Below are positions 49,856 through 58,637 of a stretch of DNA of 64,000 nt, in pieces. This DNA comes from Rubrobacter_D sp963840835 (GTDB taxonomy: Bacteria; Actinomycetota; Rubrobacteria; Rubrobacterales; Rubrobacteraceae): contig CAWJAM010000006.1 in NCBI GenBank assembly GCA_963840835.1, positions 607,902 to 671,901 of the forward strand, given 5' to 3'. How positions within the stretch are numbered: the first letter of the stretch is position 1; every line of letters begins with the position of its first letter. The notes beneath the pieces are model-generated. The model ran no database searches. It was not told where the DNA came from and worked only from the letters and a program-made list of their open reading frames with translations. A program made the translations under genes and the position numbers.

Positions 49856-50347
49856 TTGAACGGTATGGTGTGGGTGCGAGTTCTGGTCGGGGCCGTCTGG
49901 CTGAATGGCGGGGTGGAGAAGTTGCTGAACCCGAGCTTTCCGGGGCAGTTCGCCACGAGTCTGGAGGCCGGGGGGTTCGTCTCGCTGGCGCCTCCTTTCT
50001 TTCAGGACTTTATGAGGGGTTACGTGGTGCCGAACGCCGAACTCTTCGCCCAGCTCATGCGCGCCGGAGAGTTGACGCTTGGTATAGCCCTCATCGTCGG
50101 TTTGCTCACCAACCTCGCCGCCTTAGGCAGCGTTGCTCTTAGCGTGGTGATCCTGCTGTCTCAGGGAGGTGTTGGGCTTGGGACGGGTCTCGGGGCACCA
50201 GAGTTGCTCACGATAAACGTGCTCGTGGCCCTGATCTCGGTGGGAATCCTGATCAGCCCGGCCGCGAAAAAGCTCTCTATAGACTCTCGCCTGGCTCAGC
50301 GTAGGCCCGCGCTCTCGCCCCTTCTGACCAATCGTCGCCAGAGTTGA
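49856..50347 (+). CDS. DoxX-family membrane protein
   Basis: 163 residues with four membrane segments. VWVRVLVGAVWLNGGVEKLL, ELFAQLMRAGELTLGIALIV and ALGSVALSVVILLSQGGVGL fit the DoxX family (terminal oxidase/thiosulfate-related or redox-linked membrane proteins). The TTG at 49856 is preceded by AAGGAG seven bases upstream; the frame extends to 49835 inside a repeat. Confidence 0.83.
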   Translation: MNGMVWVRVLVGAVWLNGGVEKLLNPSFPGQFATSLEAGGFVSLAPPFFQDFMRGYVVPNAELFAQLMRAGELTLGIALIVGLLTNLAALGSVALSVVILLSQGGVGLGTGLGAPELLTINVLVALISVGILISPAAKKLSIDSRLAQRRPALSPLLTNRRQS

Positions 50348-50392
50348 CAGCATTTCAGCTTTTTGTTCTTGCTGACTAGCTGAAATGCTATA
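50347..50392. repeat. Compact CAGCATTTCAGC hairpin
   Basis: AGCATTTCAGC and GCTGAAATGCT pair around a loop reading TTTTTGTTCTTGCTGACTA. It lies between convergent genes and the right arm overlaps the stop of the next minus-strand gene. Confidence 0.85.
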
Positions 50393-51107
50393 TGGCGTGA
50401 TCCCGCAACTTTTCGTAGGGGGGCAGGCACTGCTCGAGCAAGGGCTCTAACTGTTTCGGGAACGGCTTCGTTTGGGGTCGGTAGGGGGCGAAGGCGGTCG
50501 AGGCGTGGACGTTGTGGTACCAGTGTTTCGCCCACACGCCGTCCTCCGGCTTCGGACCTGCGGGCCAGGAGAGCATCGCGTCCTCGAAGGGTAAGTCCAG
50601 GCGGAGGCAGGCCCTGCGCAGCACGCCGGGCGGGTCGAGGAGTAGCTCGCGGGCGTCGATGACTATGGGGTCCTCGCAGCGAGAGAGGATCGAGTCCAGG
50701 ATCACCTCCTGCTCCCGCAGGCCCGTGTCACGCAGGGTGGGAGAGGGGAGCTGTCTGGCCAGCGAGGGGAGCATCTCGGTGGGGTCCCGGATCAGGAGCA
50801 CGTTGGTAATGCTGCCGAGGAAACCGGGGTCGAGGCCGGGGAGGTGATGCGCCATGTTCTTGAAGAAGTGGACTGGACGCTCGCACGGGCCGAGGATGAC
50901 CTCCCGCACCACCCGCTCGCCGTCTCCTTCCATGGCCTCCATGATCTCTCTAGCACCAGGATGGTCCGCGCCGGTGGTTCTCAGATAGTGTCCGTAGAGA
51001 GGCTCGTCCGCAACCACGGTATCCGTCCGCTGCCTGAAGGAGTACATGAGCGCCGTCGAGACGTTGCGCGGCCCGGACCACACGGAGAGCCTGAGGCATT
51101 CTGGCAC
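50388..51107 (-). CDS. Sulfotransferase-like protein
   Basis: About 239 residues. The N terminus VPECLRLSVWSGPRNVSTAL has a PAPS-binding-like P-loop (SGPRNVSTAL), and VLLIRDPTEMLPSLARQL resembles the 3'-phosphate motif. FFKNMAHHL and ARELLLDPPGVLRRACLRLD are also family-like. GTG 51107 starts three bases after the aminotransferase stop, with GGGAGGGTAGAG upstream. Family members next to class IV aminotransferases are common; substrate unknown. Confidence 0.75.
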   Translation of the reverse strand: MPECLRLSVWSGPRNVSTALMYSFRQRTDTVVADEPLYGHYLRTTGADHPGAREIMEAMEGDGERVVREVILGPCERPVHFFKNMAHHLPGLDPGFLGSITNVLLIRDPTEMLPSLARQLPSPTLRDTGLREQEVILDSILSRCEDPIVIDARELLLDPPGVLRRACLRLDLPFEDAMLSWPAGPKPEDGVWAKHWYHNVHASTAFAPYRPQTKPFPKQLEPLLEQCLPPYEKLRDHAI

Positions 51108-51109
51108 CT

Positions 51110-52030
51110 CTACCCTCCCGTCGCACCGGCGACCGCCTCTGTGTACAACTCCGTCAGGTGGGCGGTCAGTTCGCCGCGTTCGCCGGTGCCGATCCTGCGC
51201 CCGTCCACCTCCACGACCGGTGTTATTCCGCCGAAGGTGCCTGTAACGAACGCCTCGTCGGCGCCGTACACGTCGGTGAGGGAGAAGGGCCGCTCGAAGA
51301 CGGGGATGTCCTCGGCCCGGCAGAGGGCCAGGATCATGCGCCGGGTGATGCCGTTCAGGGAGTAGTGGCCGGTGGAGGTCCACACCTTCCCGCGCCGCAC
51401 GATAAAGAAGTTGGTGGCGTTGCAGGTCGCCACCGCGCCGGTAGGGTCGAGCATCAACGCCTCGTCGGCGCCGGCTTTGAGGGCCTGTATGAGGGCAACC
51501 ACCTCGTGCAGCTTGCTGTGGCAGTTGAGCCTCTGATCCAGAGTATCCGGCGGCGGCCGGCGCACCGTCGAAGTGAAGAGCCTGACCCCCCGCTCTTTGA
51601 CGCCGGGATCGGCGACCTTGTGTTCGGCGATGATGACGACGTTCGGGCCGCCGAGCGCGAGGCGCGGGTCCTGCGATGGGGTCTTCTTGTCCCCGCGGGT
51701 GACCATCAGCCGAACGTGGACGCCTGAGGAGCCCTCCATCCCGTTGCGGCGGACGGTCTCGCGGAGGGCCGTGGTGATCTCCTCGCGCGTCATCCCGACG
51801 TCGAGGTCTATCGCCTTTGCACCCTCGAAGAGGCGGTCGAGGTGCAGGTCCAGGAAGGCGAACTCGCCGTCGTGCAGCCGGATGCCCTCCCACACCCCGT
51901 CCCCGACCAGGAAACCGGAGTCAAAGACGGAGATCTTCGCCTCGTCCCTCCGGTAGAACTCGCCGTTGATATAGACGAGCACGTCCGCGTTGCGCTCGTC
52001 CGGCAACGTCTCATGCGTCCCCCTGGCCAA
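51110..52030 (-). CDS. Class IV aminotransferase (branched-chain/D-amino acid type)
   Basis: 306 residues. VLVYINGEFYRRDEAKISVF, DSGFLVGDGVWEGIR is the fold's start. NCHSKLHEVVALIQALKAGA contains the PLP Lys (RLNCHSK), then EALMLDPTGAVATCNATNFF and NGITRRMILALC. PLP enzyme acting on branched-chain or D-amino acids. TTG at 52030 follows GGGGGGACGA and overlaps the GNAT gene by 20 bp. Confidence 0.9.
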   Translation of the reverse strand: MARGTHETLPDERNADVLVYINGEFYRRDEAKISVFDSGFLVGDGVWEGIRLHDGEFAFLDLHLDRLFEGAKAIDLDVGMTREEITTALRETVRRNGMEGSSGVHVRLMVTRGDKKTPSQDPRLALGGPNVVIIAEHKVADPGVKERGVRLFTSTVRRPPPDTLDQRLNCHSKLHEVVALIQALKAGADEALMLDPTGAVATCNATNFFIVRRGKVWTSTGHYSLNGITRRMILALCRAEDIPVFERPFSLTDVYGADEAFVTGTFGGITPVVEVDGRRIGTGERGELTAHLTELYTEAVAGATGG

Positions 52031-52568
52031 TCGTCCCCCCTTCGCGCCACTCCTCGCGCATTACGCCCATGATGACGTTGTCCACGTAGCGGCCGGCGAG
52101 CCAGACGTGCCCGCGCATCCTGCCTTCCTCGACGAAGCCGCACGCCTTGTAGGCCCGGATCGCCCGCTCGTTCGCCGCGTGAACCTCAAGCCACACACGC
52201 CTTAGGTTCCTGATCCGAAAGGCGTAGTCGAGAAGCAGCCCCACGGCCTCGCGTCCGTAGCCGCGCCCCCAGTAGTCCCTCTCGCCGATGGTGATGCCGA
52301 GTTCGCAGTGACGGGCGGCCGTATCGATGTGGAAGAGGCCGCAATGCCCAATGCAAGCCCCGTCGGCTTCTATGACAAACTCGGTTTTGTCGCGAGTACC
52401 CTCGCGCTCCTCACGTTCGAACCTCGCCCGCAGCCGTTCGAAGGGAGTCGGCTGCGGCGGATCGCCGCCACCGGCGAGCTCCACCGCGAGATCGTTCCAG
52501 AACCGCCAGAGGGTCCCCTGATCCTCCCGCTCCACGGCCCGCAACGTCACCTTCTCTCCCGTAAGCAT
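52011..52568 (-). CDS. GNAT-family N-acetyltransferase (RimJ/RimL type)
   Basis: About 185 residues. VTLRAVEREDQGTLWRFWND at the N terminus, ELGITIGERDYWGRGYGREA for acetyl-CoA binding, VWLEVHAANERAIRAYKACG and VEEGRMRGHVW. This is the RimJ/RimL or spermidine-acetyltransferase-like group. ATG 52568 with GGAGG upstream. First gene of GNAT-aminotransferase-sulfotransferase operon. Confidence 0.9.
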   Translation of the reverse strand: MLTGEKVTLRAVEREDQGTLWRFWNDLAVELAGGGDPPQPTPFERLRARFEREEREGTRDKTEFVIEADGACIGHCGLFHIDTAARHCELGITIGERDYWGRGYGREAVGLLLDYAFRIRNLRRVWLEVHAANERAIRAYKACGFVEEGRMRGHVWLAGRYVDNVIMGVMREEWREGGTIGQGDA

Positions 52569-52650
52569 CAACCCTCCGTAGCGACGTAAAGACCTCCAGT
52601 CCGCGAGGCACCGTCACGCCCAAGCAGCCCTGAAAGCTGATGGCTGACCG

Positions 52651-53901
52651 CTACAAAAACGCCGGAACCAGCTCGCCCTTGACGAGATCCGCGTCGTGCT
52701 CGCGCTCGCGCACGATAGCCCAGCTATCTCCCTTGACCATGACCTCTGCGGGACGCGGGCGGGAGTTGTAGTTTGAGGCCATCGAGAAACCGTAGGCGCC
52801 GGTGTCCTTGATGGCTAGCACGTCGCCCTCGGAGGCGTCTGGTAGCTCGCGGTCGCGGGCGAGGTAGTCGCCCGACTCGCACACGGGCCCGACGAGGTCG
52901 GCGTTCGCGACGGAGCCGTCCTCGTTCACCGGGAGGACCTCGTGGTGGGCGTCGTAGAGGCTCGGGCGCAGGAGGTCGTTCATGCCGGCGTCGGCGACGA
53001 TGAAGTTCTTCTCGCCGCTCTTCTTGCGGTAGACGACCCGGGTCAGGAGGACCCCTGCACCACCGGCGACGTAGCGGCCCATCTCGCACAGGATCTTCGT
53101 CCCCGTCGCTTCCAACGTGGGCCTGATGGCGTCTACTAGCTCCTTAGGGGTCGGGGTCTCCTCGTCCTTGTAGGGGATGCCGAGGCCGCCGCCGATGTTG
53201 AAGTAGCGGATGTCGAAGCCGCGCGTCTTGAGCTCGTCGACGAGACCAGCGGAGCGTTCGACGGACTCCGTGTACGGGGCGAGCTTGGTGATCTGGGACC
53301 CAATGTGCTGGTGGACGCCGATGAGGTCCACGCACCGGTATCCCTCTATCCTCTCGGCGAGCGCCAGCGCTTCGTCCGCGGGGATGCCGAACTTGTCGCG
53401 GCCCCTCCCCGTGGTTACATGCTCGTGGGTCTCGGCGTCGACGTCGGGGTTGACGCGCAGGGCCACGCGGGCCCGCTTGCCGAAGCGGGCGCAGATGCGG
53501 TCGAGGTGGTCCATCTCCGAGGCGGACTCGACGTTGAAGAGCAGGATGCGCTCCCCAAGACCCGACATCAGCTCTTTCTCGGTCTTGCCGACCCCGGCGA
53601 AGACGACCTTCTTCGGGTCGAACCCGGCCCGCATCGTCCTGTAGAGCTCACCGCCCGACACTATGTCCGCCCCAGCCCCCATGGAAGCGAGCGCCCGCAA
53701 GACGGCGAGGTTCCCGTTGGCCTTGACCGCGTAGCAGACCAGGTGGTCGAGGCCCGAGAACGCCTCATCGAGCTCCGTGTACGCCCTCTGGAGGGCGGCA
53801 TGACTGTAGACGTAGGCGGGCGTCCCAGCCCCCGCGGCTATCTCGGAGAGCGGCACATCCTCGCAGTGGAGTCCGCCCCCCTCGTAGTGAAAGTCGTCCA
53901 A
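52651..53901 (-). CDS. lysA: Diaminopimelate decarboxylase
   Basis: 416 residues. Alanine-racemase-fold PLP enzyme: PLP Lys60 in CYAVKANGNLAVLRAL, GVHQHIGSQITKLAPY, YFNIGGGLGIPY, CEMGRYVAGGAG, and the C-terminal CESGDYLARDRELP plus AYGFSMASNYNSRPRP. Makes lysine from meso-DAP. TTG at 53901 is preceded by AGGAGG; the open frame continues upstream but crosses the divergent aminotransferase gene. Confidence 0.95.
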   Translation of the reverse strand: MDDFHYEGGGLHCEDVPLSEIAAGAGTPAYVYSHAALQRAYTELDEAFSGLDHLVCYAVKANGNLAVLRALASMGAGADIVSGGELYRTMRAGFDPKKVVFAGVGKTEKELMSGLGERILLFNVESASEMDHLDRICARFGKRARVALRVNPDVDAETHEHVTTGRGRDKFGIPADEALALAERIEGYRCVDLIGVHQHIGSQITKLAPYTESVERSAGLVDELKTRGFDIRYFNIGGGLGIPYKDEETPTPKELVDAIRPTLEATGTKILCEMGRYVAGGAGVLLTRVVYRKKSGEKNFIVADAGMNDLLRPSLYDAHHEVLPVNEDGSVANADLVGPVCESGDYLARDRELPDASEGDVLAIKDTGAYGFSMASNYNSRPRPAEVMVKGDSWAIVREREHDADLVKGELVPAFL

Positions 53902-53976
53902 AACGTACCTCCTCGCGTAGCCGGAGCGTGCTATATTTTCGGCTCTGCTAAAGGAGCCGTAGGGAGAATATACTCC

Positions 53977-55167
53977 GTGCCGAACCTTCGCGCGACACCC
54001 CAGAGTAGGGAGCCGGACTCCACGCCTCCCCTGCTCCTCAACCCGATACTCGCCCAGCAGGGCGCCTACCCGCTCCTCCGCCTCGACGAACGCCGCAAGG
54101 AGCTCGAAGCGAGGGGCGAAGAGATCTTCGATTTCGGCACGGGAGATCCCCGCGAACCGACGGACGAGAGGATCCGGCACTCCTTGGTAGAAGGCGTCCC
54201 GAAGGGCAGCAGGTACCCGAGCACGGCCGGTAAGGCCGAACTGAGAAGGGCTTTCTGCGGCTGGATGGAGCGCCGCCACGGGGTCACGCTCGACCCCGAA
54301 AGCGAGGTCCTTCCGGCCACGGGCTCGAAGGAGGCCATCTTCCACGCCCCCCTGGCCTTCATCCACCACTCCCACGAACGGCGCGGCGTCGCCTACGGGA
54401 CACCCGGCTACCCCGTCTACGAACGGGGGACCCTGTTCGCCGGCGGCGAAACTCTGCCCGTGAAATTGGAGAGCGAGAACGGCTTCTTGTTGCACACGGA
54501 CGCGGTAGACCCCGAACGTACGCGGATATTGTGGATCAACTACCCCCACAACCCCACGGGCGCAACAGCAACGTACGAATACCTGGAGGGCGTGGTCGAG
54601 TTCTGCCGCGAGCACGACCTACTCCTCTTCTCCGACGAGTGCTACAACGACATCTACTCCGGCGAGCCCCAGCCCTCCATCCTGGAGGTAACCAGGGAGC
54701 GGACCCTCGCCTTCTGCTCCCTGTCCAAGCGCAGTGGCATGACGGGCTACCGCACCGCGATGATGGCCGGAGACCAGGAGTTGATCTCCGCGCTGAAAAA
54801 GCTCCGTCCCTCCATCGGCGTCGCCTCCCAGTCCTTCGTCCAGGACGCCGCGATAGCAGCCTGGTCCGACGACGCCCACGTCGAGAAGAGGCGTCGCGTC
54901 TTCGGCGAGAAGCGGGCGCTGTTTACCGGGTTCTTCGAGCGCGTTGGCCTCGCATACCTGCCCACCGACGCCAGCTTCTACCTGTGGGTCGCTGTGCCCG
55001 ATGGGAACGCCGAAGCCTACGCCCTGCGCCTGATGGAAGAGGGCATCGTCGTAGCGCCAGGCAGCTCATTCGGGCCCGGCGGCGAGGGCTACGTGCGGGT
55101 CGCCCTCGTGCCAGACGTCGAACAGTGCCTGAGGGCGATAGACCGGTGGCAGGCCGCGCTCGGCTAG
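53977..55167 (+). CDS. DapC-like aminotransferase (succinyl-diaminopimelate aminotransferase type)
   Basis: 396 residues, fold type I aminotransferase. NYPHNPTGATATYEYL (NPTG 192-195), DLLLFSDECYNDIYSGEPQP, PLP Lys251 in FCSLSKRSGMTGYR, and YVRVALVPDVEQCLRA. The divergent neighbour lysA suggests N-succinyl-L,L-DAP aminotransferase (DapC) or LL-DAP aminotransferase. GTG 53977 after AGGGAG; the larger upstream open frame overlaps lysA. Confidence 0.88.
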   Translation: MPNLRATPQSREPDSTPPLLLNPILAQQGAYPLLRLDERRKELEARGEEIFDFGTGDPREPTDERIRHSLVEGVPKGSRYPSTAGKAELRRAFCGWMERRHGVTLDPESEVLPATGSKEAIFHAPLAFIHHSHERRGVAYGTPGYPVYERGTLFAGGETLPVKLESENGFLLHTDAVDPERTRILWINYPHNPTGATATYEYLEGVVEFCREHDLLLFSDECYNDIYSGEPQPSILEVTRERTLAFCSLSKRSGMTGYRTAMMAGDQELISALKKLRPSIGVASQSFVQDAAIAAWSDDAHVEKRRRVFGEKRALFTGFFERVGLAYLPTDASFYLWVAVPDGNAEAYALRLMEEGIVVAPGSSFGPGGEGYVRVALVPDVEQCLRAIDRWQAALG

Positions 55168-55168
55168 A

Positions 55169-55335
55169 GCGATTTGCAGAGGTCAAGACCTCTGCAAATC
55201 GCGCATTTCAGCACTTCAGCATTTCAGCACTTCAGCATTTCAGCACTTCAGCATTTCAGCACTTCAGCATTTCAGCACTTCATCATTTCAGCATTCACAA
55301 TTCAGCACTGAGCACAAGAGCTGAAATGCTGACAA
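55169..55335. repeat. GCAGAGGTC palindrome plus tandem CAGCATTTCAGCACTT array
   Basis: Palindrome with 16-base arms at 55169-55184 and 55187-55202 (core GCAGAGGTCAAGACCTCTGC) directly after the aminotransferase stop. It is followed by about five tandem 16-base units AGCATTTCAGCACTTC (55203 to about 55285), a degenerate end, and the inverted unit GAGCTGAAATGCTGAC. The spacers are not variable, so this is not a CRISPR array. Confidence 0.88.
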
Positions 55336-55405
55336 GCGACCGTAGGGAGCGTGCTAACATGTTGCGCGTCTTTGCTCCGACGGTGTCCACGAGGAGGCCT
55401 CGAAG

Positions 55406-56414
55406 TTGCTCATCCGCATAGAGAGGGCGGTAAGGCGTAGCCCTGTGCTCAGGAACCTCTATTTCCGCGGGACGGGCTTGCGCCACAGGATGCGTCTTCG
55501 GGTCGCCGGGTGGCGGGGTGGTTCTGGAGGGGCGGGCAGGCGGGGGCGTGAACCCGGAGAACGTGGTCTGGATCTTCTGCACCGCGAGAAGCGGTAGCAC
55601 GTGGCTCAGGAGCATGTTGGACGATCTCGTCGATGGCGAGGTCTGGGAGGAGCCGAAGGTTGGGCGGCTCTTCGGTGAGTTCTACTCCAGGGCGAAACAG
55701 ACCCAGCTTGGCCGCGTAAACTACGTGCTGGGGAACCCCACGCGCGAGGCATGGAAGGGAGCCTTGAGGGACTTCGTGCTGCGGACGGCGTGGGCCTCGC
55801 ATCCCTCCGTCACCCCCGAGCGGTTCCTGATCGTGAAGGAGCCGGGCGGTGCCGTCGGGGCGCCCCTGTTGATGGACGCGCTGCCGGAGAGCCGGATGGT
55901 GCTCCTGGTCAGGGACCCGAGGGACTTCGCCGCGTCCGTCCTCGACGCCACCAGAAAGGACGGGTGGATACAGGAGGGAATGGACGAGTGGGCGAAGAGG
56001 GACCTCGCCTCCGAGAGGGCCGTGCTGAGATACCTCAAAGCACTGTCCAGGCAGTACGTCAGGCAGATGGACAACGGCAAAAAAGCCTTCGACGCCCACG
56101 AGGGACGCAAGGTCCTGCTCGAGTACGACGACCTCAGGACTGACACGCTGGGCGCGATGCAGCGCCTGTGTGCGGAACTCGAGATCCCCGTCGACGAGCA
56201 AACGCTCGCCAGGGTGGTCAACAAACATTCCTGGGAGAACATCCCGGAGAGCGAGAAGGGCGCCGGCAAATTCCACCGCAAGGCGACCTCAGGAGGTTGG
56301 CGGGAGGACCTCACCCCTGATCAAGCGAAGATCGTAGAAGAGGTCACCGCGCCGCTCATCGAAAAGTTCTCTTTCTTGGAGAGTAGGGAGGGAAGGCACC
56401 CTCGGCGAGGGTAA
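55406..56414 (+). CDS. Sulfotransferase, probable one-base frameshift near the N terminus
   Basis: The catalytic part, in the frame open from 55518 to 56414, has the PAPS 5'-phosphosulfate loop WIFCTARSGSTWLRSML, and MVLLVRDPRDFAASVL for the 3'-phosphate. A protein-like N terminus (LIRIERAVRRSPVLRNLYFR, GTGLRHRMRLRVAGWRGG) lies in another frame, starting with TTG 55406 preceded by GAGGAGG and eight bases. Dropping one G in the run near 55545 joins them. Without the shift the start would be the GTG at 55518 or 55549. Confidence 0.8.
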
Positions 56415-56426
56415 GAGGAGGAATTT

Positions 56427-57368
56427 ATGGTGGATGACAGGAAGGAGAGTCTCTACCCGTTCGTTCGTTTCTCGCGTGAGGACTGGGCCGGGTTGGAGGA
56501 CGCCTCGTTCTCGCTGTCCGAGGACGACTTGCGGGGCATTGGGGCTCATCTGTCTCCGGAGGAGGCAAAGCTGATCTACCTCCCCCTCTCGCGGCTCTTG
56601 TACCTGCACGTCAGCGCCACGCAGGGTCTGTACCGGGCGGCACGGGCGTTCCTTACGGGGGAAGAGAAGGAGGTGCCCTACGTCGTCGGCATCGCTGGCA
56701 GCGTCGCCGCGGGTAAGAGCACGACGGCGGAGGTTCTGCGGGCCTTGATCTCCCTCTGGCCTGACCATCCCGAAGTCGCGCTGGTGAGCACCGACGGCTT
56801 CATCTACCCCAACCGCGTGCTGCAGGCGCGGGGCTTGATGGACCGCAAGGGTTTCCCCGAGGGCTACGACCTGCCCCTCCTCCTGCAATTTCTAGCCGAC
56901 ATCAAATCCGGCCGCGAAGGCGTGAGCGCCCCGATCCACTCGCACCTAACCTACGACATCCTCCCCGACGAAACCCAGACCGTAGGCCGGCCCGACATCC
57001 TCATCGTGGAGGGCCTCAACATGCTGGAGGCCGGGCTACCCGAGCCCTCAGGGGGACACATGGTCTTCGTCTCCGACTACGTGGACTTCTCGATCTACGT
57101 GGACGCGCAGGAGAGCCACATCAAAAAATGGTACCTGGACCGCTTCCTGCGACTGCGGGAAGAGGCGCTCGAGGACAGCACCGCCTACTTCCACCGCTTC
57201 TCCGACCTCTCCGTAGAGGAGGCCACAGAGATGGCCATACGCGTCTGGGACGAGATCGACCACCCCAACCTCAAACAGAACATCGAGCCGACCAAAGACA
57301 GGGCCCGGCTGATCCTAGAGAAGGGAGAAGATCACTCAGTCCAGAGCATCCGACTGCGAAAGATCTGA
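56427..57368 (+). CDS. coaA: Pantothenate kinase, type I
   Basis: 313 residues. P-loop GIAGSVAAGKSTTAEVLRAL (GSVAAGKS 91-98), STDGFIYPNRVLQARGLMDR, KGFPEGYD, HLTYDI and LIVEGLNML are characteristic CoaA motifs. First step of coenzyme A synthesis. ATG 56427 is preceded by GAGGAGG. A repeat of family D begins at the stop codon. Confidence 0.96.
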   Translation: MVDDRKESLYPFVRFSREDWAGLEDASFSLSEDDLRGIGAHLSPEEAKLIYLPLSRLLYLHVSATQGLYRAARAFLTGEEKEVPYVVGIAGSVAAGKSTTAEVLRALISLWPDHPEVALVSTDGFIYPNRVLQARGLMDRKGFPEGYDLPLLLQFLADIKSGREGVSAPIHSHLTYDILPDETQTVGRPDILIVEGLNMLEAGLPEPSGGHMVFVSDYVDFSIYVDAQESHIKKWYLDRFLRLREEALEDSTAYFHRFSDLSVEEATEMAIRVWDEIDHPNLKQNIEPTKDRARLILEKGEDHSVQSIRLRKI

Positions 57369-57688
57369 CAGCACGCTGCCTACGGCAGCTTGTCAGCACG
57401 CTTCGCTTGTCGGCACGCTCGGGCTAGCGCCCTCGCTTGTCAGCCCGGCGCCTCCCTCCGGTCGTCGCCTTGTCAGGAAGTCGTCTCAGGGCCTCGCTAC
57501 GAGCGTCAGCCCTACCGCCGTGGTCGGCGGTTCGTCTCACGCCGCAGAGCGAGGCCCGAACCAAAAAAGCTGAAAGCGAGCCCGGAGGGCGAAGCGTTGC
57601 CGACAAGCGAGGGCCGTAAGGCCCGACGCGTGCTGACAAGGCGCTGCAAGCGCCGTGCTGACAAGCGGAGGCCGCAGGCCGAAGCGTG
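57366..57688 (+). repeat. Family D dispersed element, copy 3
   Basis: CGCTTGTCAGCCCGGCGCCT, CTTGTCAGGAAGTCGTCTCA, CCCTACCGCC, GCGGTTCGTCTCACGCCGCA, AACCAAAAAAGC, GCGTTGCCGACAAGCGAGGG: the same order as copies 1 and 2. Runs from the coaA stop to the end of the EamA transporter gene (convergent). Confidence 0.85.
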
Positions 57689-58546
57689 CTAGAGCGCTAG
57701 CGCTACGACTCCGGCGACCATGGCTGCGGCGGCGATGAGGCGGCGTTTGGAGTCTCCTTCGGAGAGCAGGCGCGCTCCCATGGCTGCCCCGATGAGGATG
57801 GAGATCTCGCGCGCAGGGGCGACGTAGCTTACGGGGGTGAAGACAAGCGCCGTGAGGACGAGTATGTAGGAGAGCGGGCTGAGGACGGCCACCCCGAGAA
57901 CTTCGGGCTTGTGGGCGCGCCAGAGGGCGCGGACTTCTTTTCTTCGGCCCATCGCGAGCGGAGTCAGCAACGTCGTGGTGACGAGAATGGTGGCCCAGCT
58001 CTGCAGGAGCGGTGGGATGAGGAGAGCGCTGACGGCCTGCTTGTCCCAGATGGTGTACGCCGCGATGAAGACGCCGGTCAGAAGTCCGTAGAGGACGCCG
58101 GCCCCGAGGCCAGAACCGATGCTCACTCCTTCGCTCGTCAGCACGAAGACGCCGGCCGTGATCAGGGCTATGCCGAAGAGGGCGAGCGGCGACGGCCTCT
58201 CACCGAAGAGCACGATGGCCGCGGCCGTTGCGAGCAAGGGCCCCGTGCCGCGCGCCAGGGGATAGACGAGCGAGAGGTCCCCGACCGCGTACCCCCTCTG
58301 CAACAACACGAAGTACCCGAGGTGCAAGACGCCGCTCCCGAACATGAACAGATACTGTGCCGGTCCGAGATGGGGCGCGCTCACGAGTACGACGATGACC
58401 GCGAGCGGGGCGTAGATGAGGAGCGAGCACAGACCGAAGAGCCAGACGAAGGCCGCTCCCCCGTCACCGACCCGCTTGGCGAGCAAATTCCAGGTCGCGT
58501 GGAAAACCGCCGCCAACAGCACGAGCGCCAGCGCGAAGAGGGTCAT
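57689..58546 (-). CDS. EamA/DMT-family transporter
   Basis: 285 residues with ten hydrophobic segments in two EamA repeats. HATWNLLAKRVGDGGAAFVW at the N terminus and AYTIWDKQAVSALL at the start of the second repeat. Metabolite exporter; substrate unknown. Confidence 0.88.
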   Translation of the reverse strand: MTLFALALVLLAAVFHATWNLLAKRVGDGGAAFVWLFGLCSLLIYAPLAVIVVLVSAPHLGPAQYLFMFGSGVLHLGYFVLLQRGYAVGDLSLVYPLARGTGPLLATAAAIVLFGERPSPLALFGIALITAGVFVLTSEGVSIGSGLGAGVLYGLLTGVFIAAYTIWDKQAVSALLIPPLLQSWATILVTTTLLTPLAMGRRKEVRALWRAHKPEVLGVAVLSPLSYILVLTALVFTPVSYVAPAREISILIGAAMGARLLSEGDSKRRLIAAAAMVAGVVALAL

Positions 58547-58637
58547 GTCGTATCCGGGTGGGGGGCACGATACGTCCGTTGGTTGGGAGTAGGGAGTGGG
58601 GAGTAGGGAGTAGGGAAGTGGTGAGACGGAGCTGGTA

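Noticed and set aside
55203..55285. Regular 16-base tandem repeats resembling a CRISPR array
   Set aside because: The repeats are contiguous with no spacers and no cas genes are nearby; they are octamer repeats of family A.
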